A stretch of 25,570 nt of DNA, from NCBI GenBank assembly GCA_902476475.1, contig CABSDO010000016.1, forward strand, positions 1 through 25,570, in the 5' to 3' direction. Positions 14,380 to 23,416 of the stretch are shown piece after piece. Under the pieces are notes generated by a model. It ran no database searches. It was given only the letters and a program-made list of their open reading frames with translations, and was not told the origin of the DNA. Origin of the DNA: an uncultured Collinsella sp. (GTDB lineage Bacteria > Actinomycetota > Coriobacteriia > Coriobacteriales > Coriobacteriaceae). The translations under genes and the position numbers were made by a program. Position 1 is the first letter of the stretch. Every line of letters starts with the position of its first letter.

Positions 14380-14480
14380 CCGGCCCATAAGGGGATACAC
14401 TACATCCTGAAAGACAAGCCGAAACACCGCTCGGCAGACCGCCGAGTTGGTGCAAACGCACAAGAGAGAGGGAATTTCTA

Positions 14481-16373
<1,893 letters not shown>

Positions 16374-16375
16374 TC

Positions 16376-17218
16376 ATGTCCGCCCGTAAAGCTCGCACGG
16401 AGGCGGCTGCCGCTGGCGCCGCCCCCGTTGACTCTGAGGAGAAGGACGTGAAGATTCCCGTAGAGGCCGTCGACGATACCGAGGCCAACGAGGCCGAGGC
16501 CGCCGAGGCTGCCGAGAACCAGGTAGAGGATTCCAACAAGGAGGCGACGATGACCGAGGACGAGATGGTGGAAGCCGCTATCCGCGCCGGTGAGGAAGCC
16601 GCCGATAACGACTTTAAGCTCAAGTTCGAGCAGGCCCAAAAGGAGCTTGCCGACGTGCGCAACGAGCTCGATGCTGCGGCAGAGGCTCAGAAGGCCGCCG
16701 AGGACAAGGCAAAGGACGCCACCGAGCGCACCGCCCGTCTGCAGGCCGACTGGGAGAACTTCCGTCGCCGCACCGCCAACGAGCGTATCGCCGAGCGCGA
16801 GCGCGCGACCGAGAAGCTCGTCACTGCGCTGCTGCCGGTGGTCGACGATATCGAGCGTGCGATCGACCATGCCCGCAGTCAGGAGCTTGCCGACGACTTT
16901 AAGCAGTTCGTCGACGGCGTCGACGCGGTGCATGCCAAGCTGCTCGACGTGTTTGCGCACGAGGGCGTTGAGCCCATCGACCCCAAGGGCGAGGCGTTCG
17001 ATCCGCTCGAGCACCAGGCTGTGGGCCGCGTCGAGGACGCATCGCAGTACGACGAGACCGTCAACGACGTGTACCAGAAGGGCTACCGCATGGCGGATCG
17101 CATCCTGCGTTCCGCCATGGTGACGGTGACCTACGGTGGCGAGAAGCGCCCCGCACCGGAGCCCGAAGCGGCGCCCGAGGATGCTACGGCCGATACGGCC
17201 GAGAGCACCGAGGAGTAA
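16376..17218 (+). CDS. grpE: Nucleotide exchange factor GrpE
   Basis: GrpE releases ADP from DnaK. At 280 residues it is longer than E. coli GrpE (197). The extra length is an acidic, Ala/Glu-rich N-terminal region (about 1-75) and an acidic C-terminal tail (about 256-280). The long coiled coil spans about 80-130, with the family motif LQADWENFRRRTANER; the beta domain holds VVDDIERAI, VEPIDPKGEAFDPLEHQAV and VYQKGYRMADRILRSAMVTV. ATG 16376 follows the dnaK stop by two bases, with GAGGACAAG as the likely ribosome-binding site. The acidic tails are low-complexity, and an internal ATG at 16550 could give a shorter form; I prefer the longer because of coupling to dnaK. Confidence 0.95.
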   Translation: MSARKARTEAAAAGAAPVDSEEKDVKIPVEAVDDTEANEAEAAEAAENQVEDSNKEATMTEDEMVEAAIRAGEEAADNDFKLKFEQAQKELADVRNELDAAAEAQKAAEDKAKDATERTARLQADWENFRRRTANERIAERERATEKLVTALLPVVDDIERAIDHARSQELADDFKQFVDGVDAVHAKLLDVFAHEGVEPIDPKGEAFDPLEHQAVGRVEDASQYDETVNDVYQKGYRMADRILRSAMVTVTYGGEKRPAPEPEAAPEDATADTAESTEE

Positions 17219-17223
17219 TTGAG

Positions 17224-17303
17224 AAGGGCCCCGGGGCAACACCCGGGGCCCTTTCTGACCAAGTGCCATATGACAGCATGAGCCGCCGCCCGCTGGGCGG
17301 CGG
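17224..17303 (+). terminator. Two strong hairpins in the grpE-dnaJ spacer, first terminator-like
   Basis: AAGGGCCCCGGG (17224-17235) pairs with 17242-17253 around GCAACA, followed by TCT only, so the U tract is poor. A second stem, CCGCCGCCC/GGGCGGCGG (17283-17291 and 17295-17303), lies just before the dnaJ ribosome-binding site. The first may terminate or slow part of the transcripts, lowering dnaJ-hspR relative to dnaK-grpE. Confidence 0.6.
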
Positions 17304-17325
17304 ATGAAACAGGAGAGGAGCTACG

Positions 17326-18291
17326 ATGGCTGCAGGCAAAACCTTCTATGACATCCTGGGCGTATCCAAGAGCGCCTCCGACAAAGAGATCAAGAGCGCG
17401 TTTCGCAAGCTCGCGCAAAAATATCACCCCGATGCCGGCGGCGACGAGGCCAAGTTCAAGGAGATCAGCGAGGCCTACGAGACGCTTTCGGACGAGAAGA
17501 AGCGCAAAGAGTACGACCAGATGCTCATGTTTGGCGGCATGCCGGGCGCGGGCGGCGCGTATGGCGGCGGCTACGGTGCCGGCGCGGGCGCCAGTGGCTG
17601 GGGCGACATTTTCGACAGCATCTTTAGCGGCAACGGCGCCTGGGGCAGCGATTGGGGCTCGGGCTTTGCCGGGGCTGCGGGCGCTGCCGGTGCCGGCGCG
17701 GGTCGCAGCCGCGCTCGCAAGGGCGGCGACCTGTCGCTGACCGTCGATGTGACGGCCGAGGACGCGTTTCGCGGCGTGACGCACAAGGTCACCTATCGCA
17801 TTCCCTCGACAGGCGAGCAGCAGACCATTACGGTCTCGGTCCCCGCGGGCGCGGTCGACGGCGGCAAGCTGCGCTACAAACGTCGCGGCGAGTATGGCGT
17901 TGCCGGCGGCGAGCGCGGCGACCTGGTCGTGACCACGCACGTGGAGGAGCATCCGCTGTTTAAGCGTAAAGGTGCCGACGTGACCATGGAGGTACCGGTC
18001 TCGGTCTATGAGGCGGCGCTCGGCTGCACGGTGGACGTGCCGACGCCCGGCGGCGCGACGGTTCGTCTGAAGGTGCCCGCTGGCACCCAGACGGGCAAGA
18101 AGTTCCGCTTTAAGGAGATGGGTGCGCCCGACGTTAAGCATCGCGGGCGCACCGGTGCACTGCTTGTCGAGATCAAGGTGCAGGTTCCCACGAACCTGTC
18201 TGATGACGAGCGCGATGCCATGACCAAGCTGCGCGAGGCCGACGCGCGCGACTATCGCGAGAAGGTCAACCGTTACAAGGCGACGTACTAG
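17326..18291 (+). CDS. dnaJ: DnaJ-family co-chaperone without zinc fingers (CbpA-like)
   Basis: A 321-residue Hsp40 that delivers substrates to DnaK and stimulates its ATPase. The J domain spans 5-70, with the essential HPD at 34-36. A Gly/Ala-rich linker follows (about 75-130), then the two C-terminal beta-sandwich domains (about 135-300: VSVPAGAVDGGKLRYKRRGE, VPVSVYEAALGCTVDVPTPGG, VPAGTQTGKKFRFKEMG). The four CxxCxGxG zinc repeats of classical DnaJ are absent, so this is a type II protein like CbpA, although it sits at the dnaJ position in the operon. ATG 17326 has GGAGAGGAG upstream. Third in the operon, followed by hspR. Confidence 0.93.
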   Translation: MAAGKTFYDILGVSKSASDKEIKSAFRKLAQKYHPDAGGDEAKFKEISEAYETLSDEKKRKEYDQMLMFGGMPGAGGAYGGGYGAGAGASGWGDIFDSIFSGNGAWGSDWGSGFAGAAGAAGAGAGRSRARKGGDLSLTVDVTAEDAFRGVTHKVTYRIPSTGEQQTITVSVPAGAVDGGKLRYKRRGEYGVAGGERGDLVVTTHVEEHPLFKRKGADVTMEVPVSVYEAALGCTVDVPTPGGATVRLKVPAGTQTGKKFRFKEMGAPDVKHRGRTGALLVEIKVQVPTNLSDDERDAMTKLREADARDYREKVNRYKATY

Positions 18292-18363
18292 GGCGGTCGT
18301 GGCGCACGCCCGCGCCTGCGGGCTTATGATGGACGATAACGAGACGGAAAGGGGTCAGGTAGC

Positions 18364-18780
18364 ATGGCCGAGGACAATAGGAACAAACCGCTGTACATGA
18401 TCAGCGTGGCGGCCGAGCTGACCGGCATGCACCCGCAGACTCTGCGCGTCTACGAGTCCAAAGGCTTGGTGAATCCCCAGCGCTCGGGCGGCAACACGCG
18501 CCTGTATTCGCGTGCCGATATCGAGCGCTTGGAGCTCATCAACCAGCTGACCGACGAGGGTATCAACCTTGCCGGCGTGGTGCGCATCCTCGATATGAAG
18601 GAGCGTGCTGAGGAGCGCGAGCGCGAGAACGAAAAGCTTCGTGCCCGCGTGCGCCAGCTCGAGGACGAGCTGCACGAGTACAAGATGCAGAAGAAGATCA
18701 CCGCCCTGGCCCCGCGCGACGGCTCGGTCAACCCCGAACAGGTCATGCGCAAACTTTTGGGCGCAGGCGGGGATCTCTAG
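18364..18780 (+). CDS. hspR: MerR-family heat-shock repressor HspR
   Basis: A 138-residue MerR-type regulator. The winged helix-turn-helix is at about 10-78 (MISVAAELTGMHPQTLRVYESKGLVNPQRSGGNTRLYSRADIERLELI), followed by a Glu/Arg-rich coiled coil (about 80-118) and a short C-terminal tail. In actinobacteria HspR represses dnaK and clpB operons, with DnaK as co-repressor, by binding inverted repeats. The last place in dnaK-grpE-dnaJ-hspR is the classic arrangement. The ATG at 18364 has AAAGGGG 8-9 bases upstream. The 72-base gap after dnaJ includes a short GCCCGC/GCGGGC hairpin at about 18308-18323. Confidence 0.94.
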   Translation: MAEDNRNKPLYMISVAAELTGMHPQTLRVYESKGLVNPQRSGGNTRLYSRADIERLELINQLTDEGINLAGVVRILDMKERAEERERENEKLRARVRQLEDELHEYKMQKKITALAPRDGSVNPEQVMRKLLGAGGDL

Positions 18781-18809
18781 GTTACGGCGTTTTACCAAAC
18801 GCCGTAACC
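18780..18809 (+). repeat. Perfect hairpin at the hspR stop codon
   Basis: GGTTACGGCGTTT (18780-18792) and its exact complement (18797-18809) form a 13-bp stem with the loop TACC. It starts in the last base of the hspR stop codon. No U tract follows; the real terminator is 40 bases further on, so this may be an mRNA-stabilising 3' structure or a small palindromic repeat. Confidence 0.6.
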
Positions 18810-18850
18810 GGCCGACGCTGCGCGCCGCCCAGAGCGACAATTTGTCATTC

Positions 18851-18892
18851 AAAAGGCGAGGCATGACCAGAAGGTCAATGCCTCGCCTTTTT
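18851..18892 (+). terminator. Intrinsic terminator of the dnaK-grpE-dnaJ-hspR operon
   Basis: AAAAGGCGAGGCAT (18851-18864) pairs with 18878-18891, extended inward by GACC/GGTC, and ends in TTTTT. The flanking A run would also give a U tract on the minus strand, but no minus-strand gene is near. Confidence 0.9.
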
Positions 18893-19220
18893 CATGCCAA
18901 CTTGTTCGCCCTGGACGTCGCTCGCTGTCCGTCCTCTACCTGCGGCGTTGCCTTGCTCCGGATGCGGTAGTCATTGGGGACGTTCTTAAATGAGTGGTCA
19001 AGGGGGACACTCTTGCGGTATTTGGCACTTGGGGACGTTCCTTATGTGCCGGCACTTTGGGACACTCCTTGTCAAGAGATTGGCGAAAGATGCTTGTCAT
19101 GTACTTTACTGAGATAAAGTGAACGTGCAGATTCGTAACCCACTTGCAACCGTTCTATGGCACGATATTGAACGAATGTATGCTATGCGCCCAAATCTCT
19201 TGGGCAGAGTGGGAGACAGT
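18893..19220 (+). other. Gene-free spacer upstream of the hydratase with degenerate GGGGAC repeats
   Basis: No gene is supported here. TTGGGGACGTTC occurs at 18974-18985 and 19029-19040, and GGGACACTC at 19004-19012 and 19059-19067. The segment 19024-19050 (GGCAC...GTGCC) folds into an imperfect hairpin with G-U pairs. These look like decayed copies of short palindromic repeats. An 18-bp inverted repeat, ACTTTA-N6-TAAAGT (19103-19120), could be an operator for the next gene. TTGCAA (19144-19149) and TATTGA (19166-19171), 16 bases apart, are a weak promoter candidate. Confidence 0.45.
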
Positions 19221-21521
19221 ATGGTCAAGCTGTACGAGGACGGCATCTACCTGCGCGGCGGCAGCGAGGTTGTGCCTGCGGCCGAGGCTGCCGAGCGCGG
19301 TATTACGCAGACGCCCGAGGATGCCAAGCGCGGCACCATCGCGTATTCGATCCTTCAGGCACACAATACTTCCGGCGACCCCGAGGCGCTCAAGATTCGC
19401 TTCGACGCCATGGCGAGCCACGACATCACCTTTGTCGGCATCATCCAGACGGCGCGCGCTTCGGGCATGGAGCAGTTCCCGCTGCCCTATGTGCTCACCA
19501 ACTGCCACAACTCGCTGTGTGCCGTGGGCGGCACCATCAACGAGGACGACCACGTCTTCGGCCTTTCGGCTGCCAAGAAGTACGGCGGCATTTTCGTCCC
19601 GCCCCACATCGCCGTCATCCACTCCTTTATGCGTGAGAACTTCGCCGGTTGCGGCAAGATGATCCTGGGTTCCGACTCGCACACCCGCTACGGCGCCCTG
19701 GGCACCATGGCCGTGGGCGAGGGCGGCGGCGAGCTGGCAAAGCAGCTGCTTCGCGACACCTACGACGTCGCCTATCCCGGCGTCGTGGCTATCTACCTCA
19801 CGGGCGCTCCGCGTCCCGGCGTCGGTCCGCACGATGTGGCGCTCGCCATCATCCGAGCCGTCTTTGCCAAGGGCTACGTCAAGAACAAGGTCATGGAGTT
19901 CGTGGGCCCCGGCATCGCGAGCATGACGACCGACTACCGTAACGGCGTCGACGTCATGACCACCGAGACCACCTGCCTCTCCTCCATTTGGGCTACCGAC
20001 GAGGATACGCACGTGTTTTTGACCATGCACGGCCGCGGCGACGACTACCGCGAGCTCAAGCCCGCCGATGTCGCCTACTACGACGGCTGTGTCGAGGTCG
20101 ACCTGTCGAGCATCAAGCCCATGATCGCCCTGCCGTTCCATCCTTCCAACGGCTTTGAGATCGACGAACTCAACGAGAACCTCGAGGACATCCTGCACGA
20201 GGTCGAGCTCGAGGCAGCCAAGATCGGCGAGGGCAAGACGCACTTTAGCCTGCTCGACAAGATCGTCGACGGCAAACTGCACGTACAGCAGGGCGTCATC
20301 GCCGGCTGCTCGGGCGGCAACTACGACTCCGTGGTGCAGGCGGCCCGCGTGCTCAAGGGCGCCAACACCGGCTGCGGCGAGTTCTCGCTGTCGGTCTATC
20401 CCACGAGTCAGCCCGTAGCGCTCGAACTCACGCGTCGTGGCTACATCTACGATCTTATGGAGGCCGGCGCTATCGTGCGCACGGCGTTCTGCGGCCCGTG
20501 CTTTGGTGCCGGTGACACGCCTGCCAACAACGGCCTGTCCATCCGCCACACCACCCGCAACTTCCCCAACCGCGAGGGCTCCAAGCCGGGTAACGGCCAG
20601 CTGAGCGCCGTGGCCCTGATGGACGCCCGCTCCATCGCCGCGACCGCTGCCAACGGCGGCATCCTGACGCCGGCGACCGACCTGCCCGAGGAGACCTGGG
20701 ACGAGGCCTGCGAGTACACCTTTGATGACGCGCCGTACAAAAAGCGCGTGTACTGGGGCTTTGGCAAGGCGGAGCCTGCCGACGAGCTGGTCGAAGGCCC
20801 CAACATCAAGCCGTGGCCCGCGATGGAGCCGCTCGGTGACGACATCCTGCTCAAGGTATGCTCCAAGATCATGGACCCGGTCACGACGACCGACGAGCTC
20901 ATTCCCTCGGGCGAGACGAGCTCCTTCCGCTCCAACCCGTTGGGTTTGGCCGAGTTTACGCTCAGCCGCCGCGACCCTGCCTATGTTGGCCGCTCCAAGG
21001 AGGTCGACGCGGTGGAGAAGCGCCGCGTTGCCGGCGAGGCTGCGGGCGACCTGGCGGCCCTCGATGCCGAGCTTGCTGGTGTGTTTGAGGCACTGGCCGG
21101 CGCGGGTGTCGCGGCCGACGCCAAGGCGACCGAGTATGGTTCGATGCTCTACGCCAAGAAGCCCGGCGACGGTTCCGCCCGTGAGCAAGCCGCGAGCTGC
21201 CAGCGCGTGATCGGCGGTCTGGCCAACATCGTCCACGAGTACGCCACCAAGCGCTACCGTTCCAACGTCATGAACTGGGGCATGGTGCCTTTCCAGATGG
21301 AAGCCGAGCCCAACTTTGAGGTGGGCGACTACGTCTTCGTGCCGGGCATCCGCGCCGCGCTCGACGGCGATCTTAAGAACATCGCCGCCTATGTGGTTCG
21401 TGCCAATGGGGCGGTTGAGCAGATTGAGCTCTATATCGCCGATATGACGGCCGAGGAGCGTGCCATCGTCAAGGCCGGCTGCCTGATCAACTACAACAAG
21501 TTCAAGGCCGCTGCCGAGTAA
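19221..21521 (+). CDS. Aconitase-superfamily hydratase (YbhJ-like), substrate unknown
   Basis: A 766-residue member of the aconitase superfamily, closest to the YbhJ-type hydratases of anaerobes rather than to TCA-cycle aconitase. Motifs that I recognise for this subgroup are YVLTNCHNSLCAVGGTINEDDH, LGSDSHTRYGALGTMAVGEGG, IAGCSGGNYDS (first cluster Cys), TAFCGPCFGAGDTPANNGLS (two more cluster Cys) and TTRNFPNREGSK. The three cysteines imply a catalytic [4Fe-4S] cluster. The start chosen is ATG 19221, with GGGAG 5 bases upstream; it matches the usual MVKLYEDG N terminus. The frame stays open to GTG 19119 without a ribosome-binding site. Substrate and pathway cannot be inferred; no other TCA gene is adjacent. 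Confidence 0.88.
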   Translation: MVKLYEDGIYLRGGSEVVPAAEAAERGITQTPEDAKRGTIAYSILQAHNTSGDPEALKIRFDAMASHDITFVGIIQTARASGMEQFPLPYVLTNCHNSLCAVGGTINEDDHVFGLSAAKKYGGIFVPPHIAVIHSFMRENFAGCGKMILGSDSHTRYGALGTMAVGEGGGELAKQLLRDTYDVAYPGVVAIYLTGAPRPGVGPHDVALAIIRAVFAKGYVKNKVMEFVGPGIASMTTDYRNGVDVMTTETTCLSSIWATDEDTHVFLTMHGRGDDYRELKPADVAYYDGCVEVDLSSIKPMIALPFHPSNGFEIDELNENLEDILHEVELEAAKIGEGKTHFSLLDKIVDGKLHVQQGVIAGCSGGNYDSVVQAARVLKGANTGCGEFSLSVYPTSQPVALELTRRGYIYDLMEAGAIVRTAFCGPCFGAGDTPANNGLSIRHTTRNFPNREGSKPGNGQLSAVALMDARSIAATAANGGILTPATDLPEETWDEACEYTFDDAPYKKRVYWGFGKAEPADELVEGPNIKPWPAMEPLGDDILLKVCSKIMDPVTTTDELIPSGETSSFRSNPLGLAEFTLSRRDPAYVGRSKEVDAVEKRRVAGEAAGDLAALDAELAGVFEALAGAGVAADAKATEYGSMLYAKKPGDGSAREQAASCQRVIGGLANIVHEYATKRYRSNVMNWGMVPFQMEAEPNFEVGDYVFVPGIRAALDGDLKNIAAYVVRANGAVEQIELYIADMTAEERAIVKAGCLINYNKFKAAAE

Positions 21522-21536
21522 CGCACTTAATTGTCC

Positions 21537-21610
21537 GCCCGGGGCTTACCCTTTCCCGCCCGCTCACGCGCTTCGCGAGGGTCGCGTTCGGGAAAGGGTA
21601 AGCCCCGGGC
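21537..21610. repeat. Perfect inverted repeat with 22-nt arms after the hydratase gene
   Basis: Arms 21537-21558 and 21589-21610 are exact inverted copies (core GGGGCTTACCCTTTCCCG) around a 30-nt loop that itself can form a small CGCG stem. It begins 16 bases after the hydratase stop. No U tract follows, and a conventional terminator lies 57 bases downstream, so it is not needed for termination. Confidence 0.8.
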
Positions 21611-21666
21611 TACATTTCTGCGTTCTCGTTGGGTCTTGAGGGACGCTAAAAATAGACTTGCTTGAT

Positions 21667-21697
21667 GCCGCCCCTGTTATCGGGGCGGCTTCTTTTT
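21667..21697 (+). terminator. Intrinsic terminator of the hydratase gene
   Basis: GCCGCCCC and GGGGCGGC pair around a 7-nt loop and are followed by TTCTTTTT. It reads on the plus strand, about 145 bases past the hydratase stop. Confidence 0.9.
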
Positions 21698-21705
21698 GTC
21701 GAAAA

Positions 21706-21738
21706 CCACCACAAAGGGGACAGGCACCTTTGTGGTGG
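21706..21738. repeat. CCACCACAAAGG palindromic repeat, copy 1
   Basis: CCACCACAAAGG (21706-21717) and CCTTTGTGGTGG (21727-21738) flank GGACAGGCA. The same 12-nt arms recur at 22573-22605 and 23377-23405, so the three copies bracket and separate the two unknown genes. REP-like elements of this form are usually moved by IS200-like (RAYT) transposases, which are not present here. Confidence 0.85.
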
Positions 21739-21792
21739 TGGGGGTGGGCTCGATGTTATTGTGATCGCTGGGCGGCATTTTAATGAATGTCT

Positions 21793-22461
21793 CTACAGGA
21801 TTTCATCCGGGCTGGCGGGTTTGGTTGTTTTGGGGATGCCGAGTTTGGATGACGCGAAATCGTCAACATTGTCCTTAATTCCGTCTTTGGTGTAGACAGT
21901 GACCGTATAGGTGCTGTGTCCGAATTCGCCCTTGTCGCGTGTTGCCCAGGCATCCCAGTAGGCGGCCCTGTTTCGCCCTTTGATTTTTCCGACACGGCGG
22001 AGTTCTGTTCGCTTCAATTTTTGGTTGCTATAGATGGTTCGACCGGCCTCCTCGGTGAGCCCACACTGTCCAAGCATCTTGTCGAGGACTTGGTTCATGT
22101 GGCGCTCATCGGTGTTTGGTGCGTAGTCGTAGGCGAGGGTGATGGAGTCGAGTGGCTGGTCGTCGATTAGATAGTTTAGCGCCTGAGGTCCAAGGCAGAA
22201 ATGGGGGGAGCACCCGTCGATCTGACCGAGCAACGGTAACTTGGACTGCCAACTTCCGGTGGGAATTGCATATTCGTAGAACACGCCACGGCAGACAAAG
22301 GAGAGCGAGGTGGTACGCGAGCCGGCGTCGACCATCCCGCATAAATCGAAGGGCGAGGCGATACCAAAAGAAAAGGGCGTGACGACGATAAGGAAGAGCA
22401 TCGCGATGGGTATGGCGAAAATGGTAATGACGTTGCGGCCGGTGGAATGAGATGGCTTCAT
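21793..22461 (-). CDS. Unrecognised membrane-anchored or secreted protein (222 residues)
   Basis: I do not recognise the family. A short basic N terminus is followed by one hydrophobic segment (11-36), an uncleaved anchor or signal peptide. The rest should be extracytoplasmic and has five cysteines (41, 57, 84, 89, 133), enough for disulfides. The C terminus (about 185-222) is polar. The start is ATG 22459-22461 with GAGGAG 5 bases upstream; an upstream in-frame start (22479) lacks one. It is divergent from the 22696 gene, which also encodes a single-anchor protein of nearly equal size. The gene is less GC-rich than its neighbours, and the shared spacer is AT-rich, hinting at later acquisition. 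No terminator is obvious at its 3' end. Confidence 0.75.
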   Translation of the reverse strand: MKPSHSTGRNVITIFAIPIAMLFLIVVTPFSFGIASPFDLCGMVDAGSRTTSLSFVCRGVFYEYAIPTGSWQSKLPLLGQIDGCSPHFCLGPQALNYLIDDQPLDSITLAYDYAPNTDERHMNQVLDKMLGQCGLTEEAGRTIYSNQKLKRTELRRVGKIKGRNRAAYWDAWATRDKGEFGHSTYTVTVYTKDGIKDNVDDFASSKLGIPKTTKPASPDEIL

Positions 22462-22572
22462 ATGCGCTCCTCGAGACAAAGAGCTGTTGAGGATAGATAG
22501 AAATAGATATATTCAGGTAACAATGCAATTTTAATCTCATGGCGTGAGATGGTCGACCGTTAGCGTCGAAAC

Positions 22573-22605
22573 CCACCACAAAGGTGTCTGTCTCCTTTGT
22601 GGTGG
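22573..22605. repeat. CCACCACAAAGG palindromic repeat, copy 2
   Basis: CCACCACAAAGG (22573-22584) and CCTTTGTGGTGG (22594-22605) flank TGTCTGTCT. It sits in the divergent spacer between the two unknown genes, about 90 bases before the 22696 start, so it could affect expression of either. Confidence 0.85.
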
Positions 22606-22695
22606 TGGGGAGTGGACGGCTTCTTTTGGTGATAGTGTTGGTTGGCGGTATCATTAGTGCAGGTGGCGAAGGTTTGCATTGTGAGGTGTTTTGCC

Positions 22696-23367
22696 GTGAG
22701 ACATTCTGCCCAATTCGGATTGATTGCTCTGGCGCTTGCAATTGCCGTGGTTGGCGCGGGCGCTGTCGGTATGGCATTTCTACCTGCTGCGGTGACGGAG
22801 CCGCTGGTCAAGCCTGTGACTCAATCTGTCGAACTTCTGACCGGCGACGACAAACTCGAGACCATTACCGTTGATTTTGGTGAGCAACCGGCTGCGCTGG
22901 GTATTAGCAATTATCCTCGTATTCAGCTTGGAGCCACGCGCTATACCACGGATACAAGCCTGATCGATAGGGCGTCCGATCTGCTCAAGGGCAAAACCTT
23001 TAAACGTTGGTACGGATATGCGTCCTATCGGGCAAAGGCGAACGACATGGTTGGCGGATGCCGCTCGTCCATCGAGTTGGACACTGCGAACGGCGCCAAG
23101 TTGTGTGATGTCTCGTACGATCCGGGCTACGAGGGCAATGAGGGCCCGGGCATTTACATCATGGCCGGCGATGCAGCCTATGTCATGGAGGGCGACCAGG
23201 CCGAGCTCAACGATTTTATGGGTCAGTGTATCCAAGATGCCTATGAACAGACCTGCTTGCCCGACCCGCAGACTGCACGCGATAGCGGTTCAGCCCGTAC
23301 ATGGCTGTTCGAGGATGAGATGCCCTGGAGCGGCGAGTCGGGAAGCACGGGCTCGGCGAAAGGGTAG
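22696..23367 (+). CDS. Unrecognised membrane-anchored or secreted protein (223 residues)
   Basis: No family is recognised. The N terminus has one hydrophobic segment (about 7-30), then an extracytoplasmic region with four cysteines (122, 137, 178, 187), consistent with two disulfides. Tyr-, Gly- and Asp-rich stretches such as SYDPGYEGNEGPGIYIMAGDAAYVMEGD suggest a compact beta-rich domain; the C terminus is Ser/Gly-rich. GTG 22696 is preferred, with GAGG 7-8 bases upstream; the frame stays open to 22642, but that extension would put extra residues before the signal segment. Size, topology and Cys content resemble the divergent 21793-22461 product, but I cannot show sequence homology. The 3' end is followed 10 bases later by repeat copy 3. 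Confidence 0.7.
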   Translation: MRHSAQFGLIALALAIAVVGAGAVGMAFLPAAVTEPLVKPVTQSVELLTGDDKLETITVDFGEQPAALGISNYPRIQLGATRYTTDTSLIDRASDLLKGKTFKRWYGYASYRAKANDMVGGCRSSIELDTANGAKLCDVSYDPGYEGNEGPGIYIMAGDAAYVMEGDQAELNDFMGQCIQDAYEQTCLPDPQTARDSGSARTWLFEDEMPWSGESGSTGSAKG

Positions 23368-23376
23368 AGACCACGA

Positions 23377-23405
23377 CCACCACAAAGGTGCCCCCTTTGT
23401 GGTGG
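23377..23405. repeat. CCACCACAAAGG palindromic repeat, copy 3
   Basis: CCACCACAAAGG (23377-23388) and CCTTTGTGGTGG (23394-23405) flank a 5-nt spacer, TGCCC, and are followed by TTTTC. In this copy the short loop and T run could work as a terminator for the 22696 gene. Confidence 0.85.
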
Positions 23406-23416
23406 TTTTCGGTCTG

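Noticed and set aside
14260..14480. CIRCE/HrcA element before dnaK
   Set aside because: No TTAGCACTC-N9-GAGTGCTAA-like sequence is present; the operon carries hspR instead.
19119..19220. 34-codon N-terminal extension of the hydratase from GTG 19119
   Set aside because: No ribosome-binding site; the family N terminus and a good GGGAG site fit ATG 19221. A longer form is not excluded.
19155..21236. A 693-codon open frame on the minus strand opposite the hydratase gene
   Set aside because: It lies entirely antisense to a well-supported gene, has no family motifs, and is a product of GC-rich codon bias.
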